Origin: Bradyrhizobium macuxiense
GTDB taxonomy: Bacteria > Pseudomonadota > Alphaproteobacteria > Rhizobiales > Xanthobacteraceae
DNA: 64,000 nt
Direction of reading: 5' to 3'
NCBI RefSeq assembly: GCF_001542415.1
Contig: NZ_LNCU01000036.1
Span: 172,570-236,569 of the forward strand
Part shown: piece after piece, positions 35,421 to 44,487 of the stretch
Layout: each line of letters begins with the position of its first letter
Position numbering within the stretch: position 1 is the stretch's first letter
Notes under the pieces: model-generated
The model's input: only the letters and a program-made list of their open reading frames with translations
Database searches by the model: none
What the model was told of the DNA's origin: nothing
Program-made: the position numbers and the translations under genes

Positions 35421-36674
35421 ATGACAGAGAGCCAGACGACGAAGCAGGGCGCGCTGCAAGGCATCCGGGTGCTCGATCTCACACGCTTTTATTCCGGTCC
35501 GTTCGCGACCCTGATGCTGGCGGGCTTCGGTGCGGAGGTCATTCGTATCGACGGACCCGAGCAGGGGGATCCCACCATGACGGGCCCGCCGTTCCTCGGA
35601 AAGGACGGCGTCTCGCTGGACCGTCGTCATGACAGCGATCTCGGTCTCGCTTATCTCAAGCGTTGCCGCGACAAGAAGTCGATCACGTTGAACATGCGCA
35701 CGCCCGAGGGCATGGAGCTCTTCCATGCGCTACTGCGCAAGTCGGACATCCTGGTTGAGAATCTGCGTCCCGGCGCGGCGGAGCGGCTCGGAATCGACTA
35801 CGAGACAAACCGGCAGGTCAACCCCGCGATCATTCACTGTGCGCTCACCGGCTATGGCTCGACCGGCGCCGATCGGCGCCTCAAGGCCTACGACCTGATG
35901 ATCCAGGCCGCGGCCGGCCTGATGTCCATCACCGGCGCTCCGGGCGGGGGCCCGAGCAAGGCGGGCACCGCACTTGCGGACGGGATCACGGGAGCCTTTG
36001 CCGTCTCCGGCATCCTCGCCGCGCTGACCGAGCAGCGCATATCCGGGCAGGGCCAGTTCGTCGACGTCTCGATGGCCGACTGCATGCTGTCACTGGTGCT
36101 CGACGAACCGCTGGATTGCTACGGACAGATCGGAATGGCGCCGCGCCAGGGCAATCGCATCATGCGGTTTTCGCCGTTCAACACCTATTCGACGCGCGAC
36201 GGCGCGATCGCGCTCGGTGCCGCCACGAACGAGGACTGGCTGGCACTTCTGCGAGTGATGGACCGGCTGGATTTGGTGCAAGACGAGAAGTTCATGAACA
36301 CCGGTTGGCGCGTCGGCAACAATGCCACCATCGACGCCATCGTCACCGAATGGACGTCGCTTCGGACCACGGCCGAGGCGATCGACGCGCTCAATCGTGG
36401 CGACGTGGCCGCCAGCCCCATTCGTGACATCGACGACATCCTCGCCTGGGAGCATCTGGGCGCGCGAGACATGCTGCAGGCGGTCGACCACCCGACGGAG
36501 ACGTTGGATCAGCGGGTCGTCGGTGCAGGCTTCCCGATCAAGATGGGGCGTACGCACAAGGGATACACGGCCCCGGCGCCGACGCTCGGCCAGAACAACG
36601 AGGAGATCTATGGCGGTCTGCTCGGCCTGTCGGGACGGAGGCTCGACGATCTCAAGGCTCGGCAGATCATCTGA
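35421..36674 (+). CDS. Class III (CaiB/BaiF) CoA-transferase
   Basis: The 417-residue protein has the family start GIRVLDLTRFYSGPFATLMLAGFGAEVIRID, the middle segment MRTPEGMELFHALLRKSDILVENLRPGAAERLG, and Asp158 in KAYDLMIQAAAGLMSITG at the place of the catalytic aspartate that carries the acyl-anhydride intermediate. These enzymes move CoA between carboxylic acids. The substrate is unknown. It leads the LysR-controlled operon and has a distant homologue four genes later. Confidence 0.9.
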   Translation: MTESQTTKQGALQGIRVLDLTRFYSGPFATLMLAGFGAEVIRIDGPEQGDPTMTGPPFLGKDGVSLDRRHDSDLGLAYLKRCRDKKSITLNMRTPEGMELFHALLRKSDILVENLRPGAAERLGIDYETNRQVNPAIIHCALTGYGSTGADRRLKAYDLMIQAAAGLMSITGAPGGGPSKAGTALADGITGAFAVSGILAALTEQRISGQGQFVDVSMADCMLSLVLDEPLDCYGQIGMAPRQGNRIMRFSPFNTYSTRDGAIALGAATNEDWLALLRVMDRLDLVQDEKFMNTGWRVGNNATIDAIVTEWTSLRTTAEAIDALNRGDVAASPIRDIDDILAWEHLGARDMLQAVDHPTETLDQRVVGAGFPIKMGRTHKGYTAPAPTLGQNNEEIYGGLLGLSGRRLDDLKARQII

Positions 36675-36684
36675 AGCAACCAAG

Positions 36685-36715
36685 GGCGGCACATGCATGC
36701 CGTCCCCAAACGGGG
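36685..36715 (+). other. Two small hairpins between CoA-transferase and binding-protein genes
   Basis: GGCGGCA/TGCCGTC at 36685-36691 and 36698-36704 (one G-T wobble) runs directly into CCCC-AAAC-GGGG at 36704-36715. They fall 18-48 bases before the binding-protein ATG and might tune its translation or protect its message. Support is weak. Confidence 0.3.
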
Positions 36716-36732
36716 AAACGTCGAGGACGATC

Positions 36733-37959
36733 ATGAGAAGGAAACGAGACGTCATATTTGCAACGGCCGTGTCGCTGATCGGAGGTGCGATTGCGCTGCC
36801 GGCCCATGCCGAGGATACGCCACCGCCGGTCAAGATCGGGGTGCTCACCGACATGTCGGGCATGTACCGGGACATCATGGGGCCGGGATCGGTGCTTGCG
36901 GCGAAGATGGCGGTTGAGGATTTCGGCGGCAAGGTGCTTGGGCGCCCGATCGAGGTCGTCTCCGGCGATCACCAGGCGAAGCCCGACGTCGGAGCAGCGA
37001 TTGCCCGCAACTGGTTCGACAATGGGGGCGCCGACGTGATCGTCGACGTGGCGCAATCCGCGGTGGCGCTCGCCGTCCAGGAATTGGCGCGGGCGCGCAA
37101 CAAGATCGTGATTCACGGTGTCACCGGCAGCCCCGCGATCACCCAGCAGGCCTGCGCACCCACCGCATTCTCGTGGTCGCTGAATGCCTATGCGATCTCG
37201 GCGCCGTTGCCGAAGCCGCTGATCGAGCGCGGGCTCGACACCTTCTTCTTCCTCTCGGCCGACTATTCCTTTGGCAAGGCGATGGAGGACGCTGCCGCGG
37301 GCGCGATCAAGGCGGCTGGCGGAAAGGTGCTGGGCTCGGTGCGCTTCCCGCAGAACAATCCCGACTTCAGCTCGTTCCTGCTGCAGGCGGTGTCGTCGAA
37401 GGCCAAGGTGATCTGGCTGATTTCGGCTGCTGAGGACACGACCAACGCTCTGAAGCAGGCGAAGGAATTCGGCATCGCCGAAGGCGGCCAGCTCATCGTC
37501 GTGCCGCTGACCTACATCACCAACGTGCACGCGCTGGGAATTGCCAACGTACAGGGGCTGACCTTCGCGACGCCGTTCTATTGGGATCGCACGGCCGAAA
37601 CCCGCGCCTGGTCGGAACGCTTCTTCAAGCAGCACCAGGCGATGCCGACTATGGACCAGGCCGCGGTCTATTCAGGCACGCTGCACTACCTCAAGGCCGT
37701 GGCTGCCGCCAACAGCCTGGACGGGCTGAAGGTCGCCGACGAGATCAGGAAGCTGCCGGTCAACGATATGTATGTGCAGAACGGCGCCGTGCGCGCTGAC
37801 GGATGGCTGATGCATCCGTTCTACATGGCCAGCATCAAGGCCCCGGGCGGGGTCAAGAAGCCCTGGGACTACTACACCATCGAGAAGGTCATACCGGCGT
37901 CCGAAGCAGCACAACCGCTCTCGGAAAGCCAGTGCCCGCTCGTCGCTCAGTCACAGTGA
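36733..37959 (+). CDS. ABC-type substrate-binding protein (Liv/urea type), orphan
   Basis: The 408-residue protein has a signal peptide with a cut after AHA near residue 26 and the type I binding fold opening VKIGVLTDMSGMYRDIMGPGS. Later segments FFFLSADYSFGKAMEDAA and VRADGWLMHPFYMASIK fit the HAAT group. No permease or ATPase lies beside it, so it must share a transporter encoded elsewhere or act as a sensor. An ATG at 36697 in the same frame would spoil the signal peptide. It probably captures the acid that the flanking CoA-transferases activate. Confidence 0.87.
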   Translation: MRRKRDVIFATAVSLIGGAIALPAHAEDTPPPVKIGVLTDMSGMYRDIMGPGSVLAAKMAVEDFGGKVLGRPIEVVSGDHQAKPDVGAAIARNWFDNGGADVIVDVAQSAVALAVQELARARNKIVIHGVTGSPAITQQACAPTAFSWSLNAYAISAPLPKPLIERGLDTFFFLSADYSFGKAMEDAAAGAIKAAGGKVLGSVRFPQNNPDFSSFLLQAVSSKAKVIWLISAAEDTTNALKQAKEFGIAEGGQLIVVPLTYITNVHALGIANVQGLTFATPFYWDRTAETRAWSERFFKQHQAMPTMDQAAVYSGTLHYLKAVAAANSLDGLKVADEIRKLPVNDMYVQNGAVRADGWLMHPFYMASIKAPGGVKKPWDYYTIEKVIPASEAAQPLSESQCPLVAQSQ

Positions 37960-37976
37960 GATCGAAAGGAGAGACA

Positions 37977-38594
37977 ATGTCTCGCGAAATTCTCAAGATG
38001 TACTCCGACTACAAGAGCCCTTACGCTTGGCTTGCGTTCGACCCGGTGTTCGAGCTGGAGAACCGGTACAACATCAAGGTGCAATGGCGCCCCTTCCAGC
38101 TCCGGATCAAGGGCTCCGGCCAGCGTAGCGTCTATTCGGAATACAAGGTCAAGTATTCCTACATGGATGCGCGGCGCAGCGCAAACGAACGCGGCGACAA
38201 GAAGATCATCCGCGGTCCCTTGAAGATCTTCGACACCGCACCGGCGCTGATCGGCGGCCTGTTTGCGGAGAAGCAGGGACGTCTGATCGAATACAGCCGT
38301 CTGGTCTACGAGCTGTTCTTCCGCCGCGAACTCGCGGTCGACGAGGTCGACGCGGTCGAGCGCTTCATCGAGTCGCTCGGCATGTCCGGCTCCGAGTATC
38401 TCGCCTATCTCGAAGGCGATGGCCGGCGCGAGTATGAAGAGGCGCAGCAGGAAAGCCAGCAGGATCATATCTTCGGTGTTCCAATCTGCGTCTTCCGCGG
38501 CGAGCAGTTCTGGGGCAACGACAGGGTGCCGATGCTCGAGCGGCGGCTTCAGGAGGTCGGCCTTTCGCTTGCTTGCGAAAAGCAGCCGGCCTGA
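37977..38594 (+). CDS. DsbA-family / 2-hydroxychromene-2-carboxylate isomerase-like protein
   Basis: The 205-residue protein opens EILKMYSDYKSPYAWLAF, with Ser-Pro where thioredoxins have CxxC, as in the kappa-class glutathione transferase/HCCA isomerase group. The C-terminal DHIFGVPICVFRGEQFWGNDRVPML is the family's cis-proline and closing motif. Such enzymes use glutathione to isomerise aromatic ring-cleavage products; close relatives have unknown substrates. A good AAAGGAGAG ribosome site precedes it. A second glutathione-type enzyme follows. Confidence 0.85.
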   Translation: MSREILKMYSDYKSPYAWLAFDPVFELENRYNIKVQWRPFQLRIKGSGQRSVYSEYKVKYSYMDARRSANERGDKKIIRGPLKIFDTAPALIGGLFAEKQGRLIEYSRLVYELFFRRELAVDEVDAVERFIESLGMSGSEYLAYLEGDGRREYEEAQQESQQDHIFGVPICVFRGEQFWGNDRVPMLERRLQEVGLSLACEKQPA

Positions 38595-38611
38595 GCGGCG
38601 CGGAGATCCCG

Positions 38612-39349
38612 ATGATCGATCTTCATTTCGCGCCGACGCCGAATGGCTGGAAGGTCTCGATCATGCTCGAGGAGTGCGAGCTGCCGTACACGGTCGTGCC
38701 GGTCAACATCACCCGTGGTGACCAGTTCAAGCCGGAATTCGGGAGCCTCAATCTCAACCGGCGGATTCCCGTCATTGTCGACAGGGATCCGCCGGAGGGA
38801 GGAGATCCTCTCGCGATCGCCGAATCCGGAGCGATTCTGCTCTACCTCGCGGAGAAGACCTTGCGCTTCGTTCCGTGCGATCTGCGCGGGCGCCATTGCA
38901 TGCTGCAATGGCTGATGTGGCAGATGAGCGCGCTTGGACCGATGCTCGGCCAGAACGGGCACTTCTCGCTCTATGCCCCAACCAGGATCCCGTACGCGAT
39001 CGAACGCTACCGCAGCGAGGCGCGCCGGCTCTATGGCGTGCTCGACGATCGGCTGGGCGAAACCGGCAGCTACGTCGCAGGCGATGACTACTCGATCGCC
39101 GACATCGCCTGCTTTCCCTGGGTGATGACCCACAAGGCGCAGGGTTTCACGCTGGACGAGTTCGTGCACGTCAGGCGCTGGTATGCGGAGCTGCGAGCAC
39201 GGCCGCTGCTGCAGAAAGGCCTCGAGGTCGGCCGGCGCGCGGTTCGCAAGACGCTCGACGACCGGGCGCGGGAACATTTGTTTGGAACGAGGCCGGTGGC
39301 AGCGGACCGGCCCGTCGAAGCGTCAGAAACGCAACGATTGGACAATTGA
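38612..39349 (+). CDS. Glutathione S-transferase (Ure2p/YghU-like)
   Basis: The 245-residue protein has an N-terminal thioredoxin-like domain (PTPNGWKVSIMLEECELPYTVVPVNI, NRRIPVIVD, and the glutathione-binding ESGAILLYLAEK) and an all-helical C-terminal domain with DDYSIADIACFPWV. The PNGxKxxI start is the nu-class pattern of Ure2p/YghU/YfcG enzymes, often disulfide reductases. It may work with the adjacent isomerase-like protein on the same compound. Confidence 0.9.
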   Translation: MIDLHFAPTPNGWKVSIMLEECELPYTVVPVNITRGDQFKPEFGSLNLNRRIPVIVDRDPPEGGDPLAIAESGAILLYLAEKTLRFVPCDLRGRHCMLQWLMWQMSALGPMLGQNGHFSLYAPTRIPYAIERYRSEARRLYGVLDDRLGETGSYVAGDDYSIADIACFPWVMTHKAQGFTLDEFVHVRRWYAELRARPLLQKGLEVGRRAVRKTLDDRAREHLFGTRPVAADRPVEASETQRLDN

Positions 39350-39350
39350 G

Positions 39351-40622
39351 ATGACACTGCCTCCGAAGATGCTCACCGGCTATCGCGTCCTCGATATCAC
39401 CCAGTTCGTCGCAGGGCCGACCTGCACGCGCCTTCTGGCAGAGGCCGGCGCCGACGTCATCAAGATCGAGCTGGCGCCATTCGGCGATCGATCGCGGTTC
39501 CAGGGTCTCAAGCCGCGCGATCCCGCCTACAAGAACACATCGCAGAGCACCTATTTCTTCCAGCAGAACCACTCGAAGCGAAGCCTGGCGCTCGATTTCA
39601 AGAGCGAGAAGAGCCGCCAGATCCTGACCCGGCTGGCAGCCAAGACCGACGTCCTGGTCGAGAATTTTACGCCCGGCGTGATGGAGCGCGCCGGTCTCGG
39701 TTACGAAGCGCTGAAGAAAATCAATCCGCGGTTGATCATGTGCTCGATCTCCTTCGCGGGTCAGACAGGGCCGTTGAGCGACAAGCCCGGCTTCGACTAC
39801 ATCGCGCAGGCGTTCTCCGGAATCACCGGAGTCATCGGCGATCCCGAGGGCAAGCCGGCGCAGGTCCCGGTCGCGATCGGAGACGTATCGACCGGTGTCG
39901 CCGCGGCGATGTCGGTGGGCTTTGCGCTCCTGCACCGCGAACGTACGGGGGAGGGACAATTCATCGAAGCCACCTTGCTCGATACCTATTTTCACATGCA
40001 TGAGGCGAACGTGCCGAAGGTCGCCTTGCGAGGGGATTCCTTTGTACCCCAGCGGGAAGGGTCCTTGCACCCGAACGGCGGGCCTGTCGGCGTGTTCGAT
40101 TGCGGGCGCGGAGAGTTTCTCGTGATCTGCGCGCTGGCGCATCAATGGCCGCAGATGGTTCGTGCGCTGGGGCGGCCGGAACTCGAGAAGGATCCGCGAT
40201 TCGAGTCTGCCCGCGCCCGCGCAGACAACAGGGTGATGGTGGGCGAGATCGTCGAGACCTGGCTCAAGACCTTTCCATCCCGCGAGGCGGCCGTTGCCGC
40301 ACTCGAGAAGGAACGGATTCCGTGCGCGCCGGTGCTGACCTTGAATGATGCGATGGCCCAGCCGCATCTGGTCGAGCGCGGCACGGTTCGCTATGTGAAC
40401 GACCCGCAGATCGGCAGGTTCGCCATCCCGGGCGGACCGACGCGCTTCTCGGACTGGGAGCCATGCCCTGACCTCAAGGCCGATCTTCTCGGCGAACACA
40501 ATGAGGAGATCTTGGGCGAGCTTGGGCTAACCGGCCAGGAGATCGATCAGCTCTATGCCGAGAACATCCTGGTGCAGGATCGCGACTTGCGCGCGGAAAG
40601 GCAACAGCGCCGCATCGCCTGA
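39351..40622 (+). CDS. Class III (CaiB/BaiF) CoA-transferase
   Basis: The 423-residue second CoA-transferase of this operon starts just after the GST stop. It has GYRVLDITQFVAGPTCTRLLAEAGADVIKIE, LVENFTPGVMERAGLGYEALK and Asp149 in KPGFDYIAQAFSGITGVIG as the likely catalytic residue. It is clearly diverged from the first, so the two probably act on different acids or opposite ends of the pathway. Confidence 0.9.
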   Translation: MTLPPKMLTGYRVLDITQFVAGPTCTRLLAEAGADVIKIELAPFGDRSRFQGLKPRDPAYKNTSQSTYFFQQNHSKRSLALDFKSEKSRQILTRLAAKTDVLVENFTPGVMERAGLGYEALKKINPRLIMCSISFAGQTGPLSDKPGFDYIAQAFSGITGVIGDPEGKPAQVPVAIGDVSTGVAAAMSVGFALLHRERTGEGQFIEATLLDTYFHMHEANVPKVALRGDSFVPQREGSLHPNGGPVGVFDCGRGEFLVICALAHQWPQMVRALGRPELEKDPRFESARARADNRVMVGEIVETWLKTFPSREAAVAALEKERIPCAPVLTLNDAMAQPHLVERGTVRYVNDPQIGRFAIPGGPTRFSDWEPCPDLKADLLGEHNEEILGELGLTGQEIDQLYAENILVQDRDLRAERQQRRIA

Positions 40623-40639
40623 TCGCGAGCGAGGGTGCC

Positions 40640-40834
40640 ATGGATGACCAGCGAGGGCGGTGCGACAACTTAGCCGGAGTTTCGGGCGCGGGAAGTCATC
40701 CGCAGTCGTTGCGTGGTTACGGCAACATCCTGTTGCGGCCGCAACGCAAGCAGCCGCTATGGGACGATCTGAGCCAGACCCGCGATTGGGCCGACTTTGC
40801 GTCGATCATGGCGGTGGCGAGCCAGATATTATGA
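40640..40834 (+). CDS. Hypothetical short reading frame (64 residues)
   Basis: An ATG after GCGAGGGTGCC opens a 64-codon frame that ends six bases inside the convergent carboxylase gene. I do not recognise the product, which has no signal or membrane segment. It fills the otherwise empty 206-base gap after the CoA-transferase, and contains a perfect 14-bp palindrome, GTTGCGGCCGCAAC, at 40732-40745. It may be a chance frame. Confidence 0.25.
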   Translation: MDDQRGRCDNLAGVSGAGSHPQSLRGYGNILLRPQRKQPLWDDLSQTRDWADFASIMAVASQIL

Positions 40835-42871
40835 CGCGCCGCCCGCGGTCCGGTCGACCGCTGGCACAACCTGCTCGGCATCGACAACTGCGACCACGGC
40901 ATTGCGCTCGACCGTATCGCCAGCCTTGACGTGAATTGCGCTCACGATGCCGTCGACCTTGCTGGCGGGGCGAAATTCCATCTTCATGGATTCCATTACG
41001 ACCACCGCATCGCCCGCCTTCACGGGATCGCCGACGGCAACATTGACGTTCAGAACCACGCCGGTCATCGGCGCTCGCAACTCGCCGCTGACCTCGGCTG
41101 TCGCGCTGATGTAGCCGAGATAGGGCATCGCCGTCATCGCGTGGTGCTTCGGTCGGTCCTGAACGAAGATCGTCTGGTCCTGCTGCTGGATGCGAACGGT
41201 CCGGTGCTGCGATCCGGTCACAGCCGAGAACACGTGGTCTCCGAGGCTGGTCAGCCTGACGCGGATGCGTGCGTCATCGATGCCAATCAGCATTGAGCCG
41301 TCGGGAGCAAGCGGAGCAAAGCGAATCTCCGCTTTCGCGCTCCCGCTCTCGAGGTGCAGGATCGGAATTGGCGACAGCCCGTCGTCGCCCGATCTCATCT
41401 GCCATCCGGTGAGCTGCCGCATCTGCCAGGGATCGGTCGAAGCAGTCGGGCGGCTCTGCAGCAGCCAGAAGCAGGCCGCCATCGCCAGCGCTTCGACGTC
41501 GAGCGCCCGGTTCTTTGCCGTGAGAAACTCAATATCGTCGTCGATCAGGCGGGTATGGAATGTGGCCGTCCGCGTCGAGGGCAGGGCAATCAGGCGCCTG
41601 AGAAAGTCCCGGTTCGTCGTTAGGCCAAGGACCGATGTGTCGTCCAATGCCGTTGCCAGCCGGTCAAGCGCTGCGTCGCGCGTGTCCGCATGGGAAATCA
41701 GCTTGGCCAGCATCGAATCGTAGTGCGGCGTAACCACCGAGCCGGTCTCGATTCCGGTCTCGACGCGGATGTTGCCGTCCGGAAACTGGACATGGGCGAG
41801 CTCGCCGGTCGCCGGCAAGAAGCCATTGTCAGGATCCTCGGCGCAGAGGCGCGCTTCGACTGCGTGGCCGCGGAGACGGACCTGATCCTGCGTGAAGGGC
41901 AGCCCTTCGCCAGCCGCGATCCGGAGCATGAGCTCGACGATGTCGACGCCGGTCACCATTTCCGTGACGGGATGCTCCACCTGCAAGCGTGGATTGACTT
42001 CGAGGAAATAGTAGCTGTCGCCGCTGACAATGAACTCGACGGTACCGACGCCGCGATATTTCAGGCGTTGGCCTAGGCGGACCGCGTCGGCCAAGATGCC
42101 TTTGCGGATCGGATCGGGGAGGTTGGCGGCCGGCGCTTCCTCGATCAGTTTCTGATGGCGGCGCTGCAGTGAGCACTCGCGCTCGAACACGTGGACCACA
42201 CGGCCCTTGCCGTCGCCAGCGATCTGCACCTCGATGTGCCGGCCGCGCTGGACCAGCTTCTCGACAATGAGGCCGGCATGGCCAAAGGCATTCTTGGCCT
42301 CGCGCATGGCGGACTCGATCTCCTCGTCGAGCCGGTCCAGCGACGTGATCGCGCGCATACCCTTGCCGCCGCCGCCGGCCGCAGCCTTGAGCATGACGGG
42401 AAGACCGAGTTCTCTGACGATCCGCGCGATCTCGCTCGGATCTTCGCTTAGCGCTGTGCTGCCCGGGACGGTCGGCACATCAGCGGCTGACGCTTCGGCC
42501 TTGGCGGAGGCCTTGTCGCCGAGCCGTTCGATCGTCTCCGGTGTGGGGCCGATGAAGATCAAACCGGCGGCCTCCACCGCGCGGGCGAAAGCGGCGTTTT
42601 CCGCGAGGAAGCCAAAACCTGGGTGTATGGCCTCCGCGCCGGTGGCTCGGGCCGCGGCGATGACAGCTTCAATGTTGAGATAGCTTTCGGCCGCCGGCGC
42701 GTCGCCGATCTCCACGGACTCGCCGATCAGCTTGACAGCGAGAGAACCGGCGTCCGCGGAAGAATGGACACCGGCAACGGCGATGCCGAGCCGCCTGCAG
42801 GTGCGGGCGATCCGGCATGCGATCTCACCGCGATTGGCGATCAGGATCTTCTTGAACACAGGGCCTCCCAT
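40829..42871 (-). CDS. Acyl-CoA carboxylase biotin-carboxylase/BCCP subunit
   Basis: The 680-residue alpha subunit has a biotin carboxylase domain (FKKILIANRGEIACRIARTCRRLGI at the start, the ATP loop GGGGKGM, EVNPRLQVEHPVTEMVTG) over about residues 1-450, a linker, and a C-terminal carrier domain with biotinyl Lys630 in MESMKMEF. The layout is that of 3-methylcrotonyl-CoA, geranyl-CoA or propionyl-CoA carboxylases. Its ATG overlaps the stop of the carboxyltransferase gene by one base. The substrate depends on the other subunit. The frame runs upstream to 43207, but that part is shadow. Confidence 0.93.
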   Translation of the reverse strand: MGGPVFKKILIANRGEIACRIARTCRRLGIAVAGVHSSADAGSLAVKLIGESVEIGDAPAAESYLNIEAVIAAARATGAEAIHPGFGFLAENAAFARAVEAAGLIFIGPTPETIERLGDKASAKAEASAADVPTVPGSTALSEDPSEIARIVRELGLPVMLKAAAGGGGKGMRAITSLDRLDEEIESAMREAKNAFGHAGLIVEKLVQRGRHIEVQIAGDGKGRVVHVFERECSLQRRHQKLIEEAPAANLPDPIRKGILADAVRLGQRLKYRGVGTVEFIVSGDSYYFLEVNPRLQVEHPVTEMVTGVDIVELMLRIAAGEGLPFTQDQVRLRGHAVEARLCAEDPDNGFLPATGELAHVQFPDGNIRVETGIETGSVVTPHYDSMLAKLISHADTRDAALDRLATALDDTSVLGLTTNRDFLRRLIALPSTRTATFHTRLIDDDIEFLTAKNRALDVEALAMAACFWLLQSRPTASTDPWQMRQLTGWQMRSGDDGLSPIPILHLESGSAKAEIRFAPLAPDGSMLIGIDDARIRVRLTSLGDHVFSAVTGSQHRTVRIQQQDQTIFVQDRPKHHAMTAMPYLGYISATAEVSGELRAPMTGVVLNVNVAVGDPVKAGDAVVVMESMKMEFRPASKVDGIVSAIHVKAGDTVERNAVVAVVDAEQVVPAVDRTAGGAS

Positions 42872-44478
42872 TACATCCGGAGCACGCCGAAATTCGTCGG
42901 CTGAGGCGGCAAGCGGCCGGCAAGATCGAGCAGCAGGCTCATCACCTGACGCGTTTCCAGCGGGTCGATCACCATGTCGCACCAGGTGTTGCGCGCGAAA
43001 TTGTAAGCGTTGGCGAATTCCTCGAATGTCTTGCGGGTCGGCGCCATGTAGGCTTCGCGCTCCGCCTCGGTCCAGCTGGTACCCTCGCGCTTGTGAACCT
43101 CGTCGCGGACCATCGCGAGTGTGGTGGCGGCTTGATCCGGCCCCATGATGGCCGAGCGACCGTTCGGCCACATCATCATGGCGTTGGGCTTGAAGGCGCG
43201 GCCGCACATTGCGAGATAGCCGGCGCCATAGGCGTTGCCGATGATCAGGGTGTATTTCGGCACGTTGGCGCTCGCCATCGCCGTGATCATCTTGGCCCCG
43301 TCCTTGGAGATGCCGCCTTCCTCCGCCTCGCGGCCGACCATGAACCCGGTGACATCTGCGATGAACAGCAGCGGAATGTCGCGCTTGCAGCAGAGATCGA
43401 TGAAGTGCGTCGCCTTCAGTGCGCTTTCGGAAAACAGCACGCCGTTGTTGCAGAGAATGCCGACCTCGAAGCCCATGATCTTGGCGAACCCTGTGATCAG
43501 GGTGTCGCCATAGAGTGGCTTGAACTCGTGGAATTCGCTGCCGTCGACCAGGCGTGCGAGAATGTCGCGATTGCTGGTGGGGATGCGGGGATCGGAGCTG
43601 ATCAGGCCGTAAATCTCCTTCGGGTCGAACGCCGGCTCGCGTGTCGGCGCTACTGTCCGGCGCTGCGCCGGGATTTCACCCAAATTGGCCACAATGTCGC
43701 GGGTGATCGCGACGGCGTGCCCGTCATTCTCGGCCAGGTGATCGGTGACGCCGCTGATGCGGCTGTGCATCTCGCCGCCGCCGAGCTCCTCGATACCGAC
43801 CTCTTCGCGGGTTGCGGCATAGACCAGCTGCGGGCCGCCGAGGAACATCGCGCCCTGATTGCGCACGATCACGGTTTCATCGCACAGCGCGGGCATATAC
43901 GCGCCGCCCGCCGTCGAGGGGCCGTGGACGATCGCGATCTGCGCGATTCCTTCGCCGGACATCCGAATCTGGTTGTAGAAGATCGAGCCGAACTGTCCCT
44001 CGTCGGGAAAGATGTTCGGCTGATCGGGCAGGTTGGCGCCACCCGATTGCACCATGGTGATGCAGGGCAGGCGATGCTGCCAGGCAAAGCGCTGGGCGCG
44101 GACGTGCTTCTTGCAGGTGATGCCGTAATAGGTGCCGCCCTTCACGGTCGGCTCATTGGCGATGATCATGCAAGGGCGACCCTTGATGATGCCGACGCCG
44201 GTGATGATGCTGCCACCCGGCGGCACACCCTCATACATCCCTTCGCCGGCGAGCTGGCAGAACTCGAAAAACGGCGATCCCGGATCGATCAGCGCGGCGA
44301 TCCGCTCCCGCGGCAGCAGCTGATTGCGTTCCTTGTGCAGTCGCCGCGCGCGCTCGGGGCCGCCGAGCGCTGCCTCGGCGCGGCGCCGGTAGAGATCGGC
44401 GATCCGCGCCTCGTAGGCCTGCCGGTTGCGGCGATATTCCTCGCTGCCGACAGCTACATCTGACTTCATCATTGTCAT
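42871..44478 (-). CDS. Acyl-CoA carboxylase carboxyltransferase subunit
   Basis: The 535-residue beta subunit has the two crotonase-fold halves of the MCC/GCC type: NEPTVKGGTYYGITCKKHVRAQ, VQSGGANLPDQPNIFPD, HGPSTAGGAYMPALCDE in the first and FIADVTGFMVGREAEEGGISKDGAKM, GNAYGAGYLAMCGRAF in the second. EELGGGEMHSRISGVTDHLA matches methylcrotonyl-type carboxyltransferases. It carries CO2 from biotin to an acyl-CoA. Both subunits and the acyl-CoA dehydrogenase form one operon. No HMG-CoA lyase is present, so a leucine pathway is not shown. Confidence 0.92.
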   Translation of the reverse strand: MTMMKSDVAVGSEEYRRNRQAYEARIADLYRRRAEAALGGPERARRLHKERNQLLPRERIAALIDPGSPFFEFCQLAGEGMYEGVPPGGSIITGVGIIKGRPCMIIANEPTVKGGTYYGITCKKHVRAQRFAWQHRLPCITMVQSGGANLPDQPNIFPDEGQFGSIFYNQIRMSGEGIAQIAIVHGPSTAGGAYMPALCDETVIVRNQGAMFLGGPQLVYAATREEVGIEELGGGEMHSRISGVTDHLAENDGHAVAITRDIVANLGEIPAQRRTVAPTREPAFDPKEIYGLISSDPRIPTSNRDILARLVDGSEFHEFKPLYGDTLITGFAKIMGFEVGILCNNGVLFSESALKATHFIDLCCKRDIPLLFIADVTGFMVGREAEEGGISKDGAKMITAMASANVPKYTLIIGNAYGAGYLAMCGRAFKPNAMMMWPNGRSAIMGPDQAATTLAMVRDEVHKREGTSWTEAEREAYMAPTRKTFEEFANAYNFARNTWCDMVIDPLETRQVMSLLLDLAGRLPPQPTNFGVLRM

Positions 44479-44487
44479 GGACGGGTC

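Noticed and set aside
42872-43207. N-terminal extension of the biotin carboxylase subunit
   Set aside because: It runs through the carboxyltransferase coding region; MGGPVFKKILIANRGE is the normal family start.
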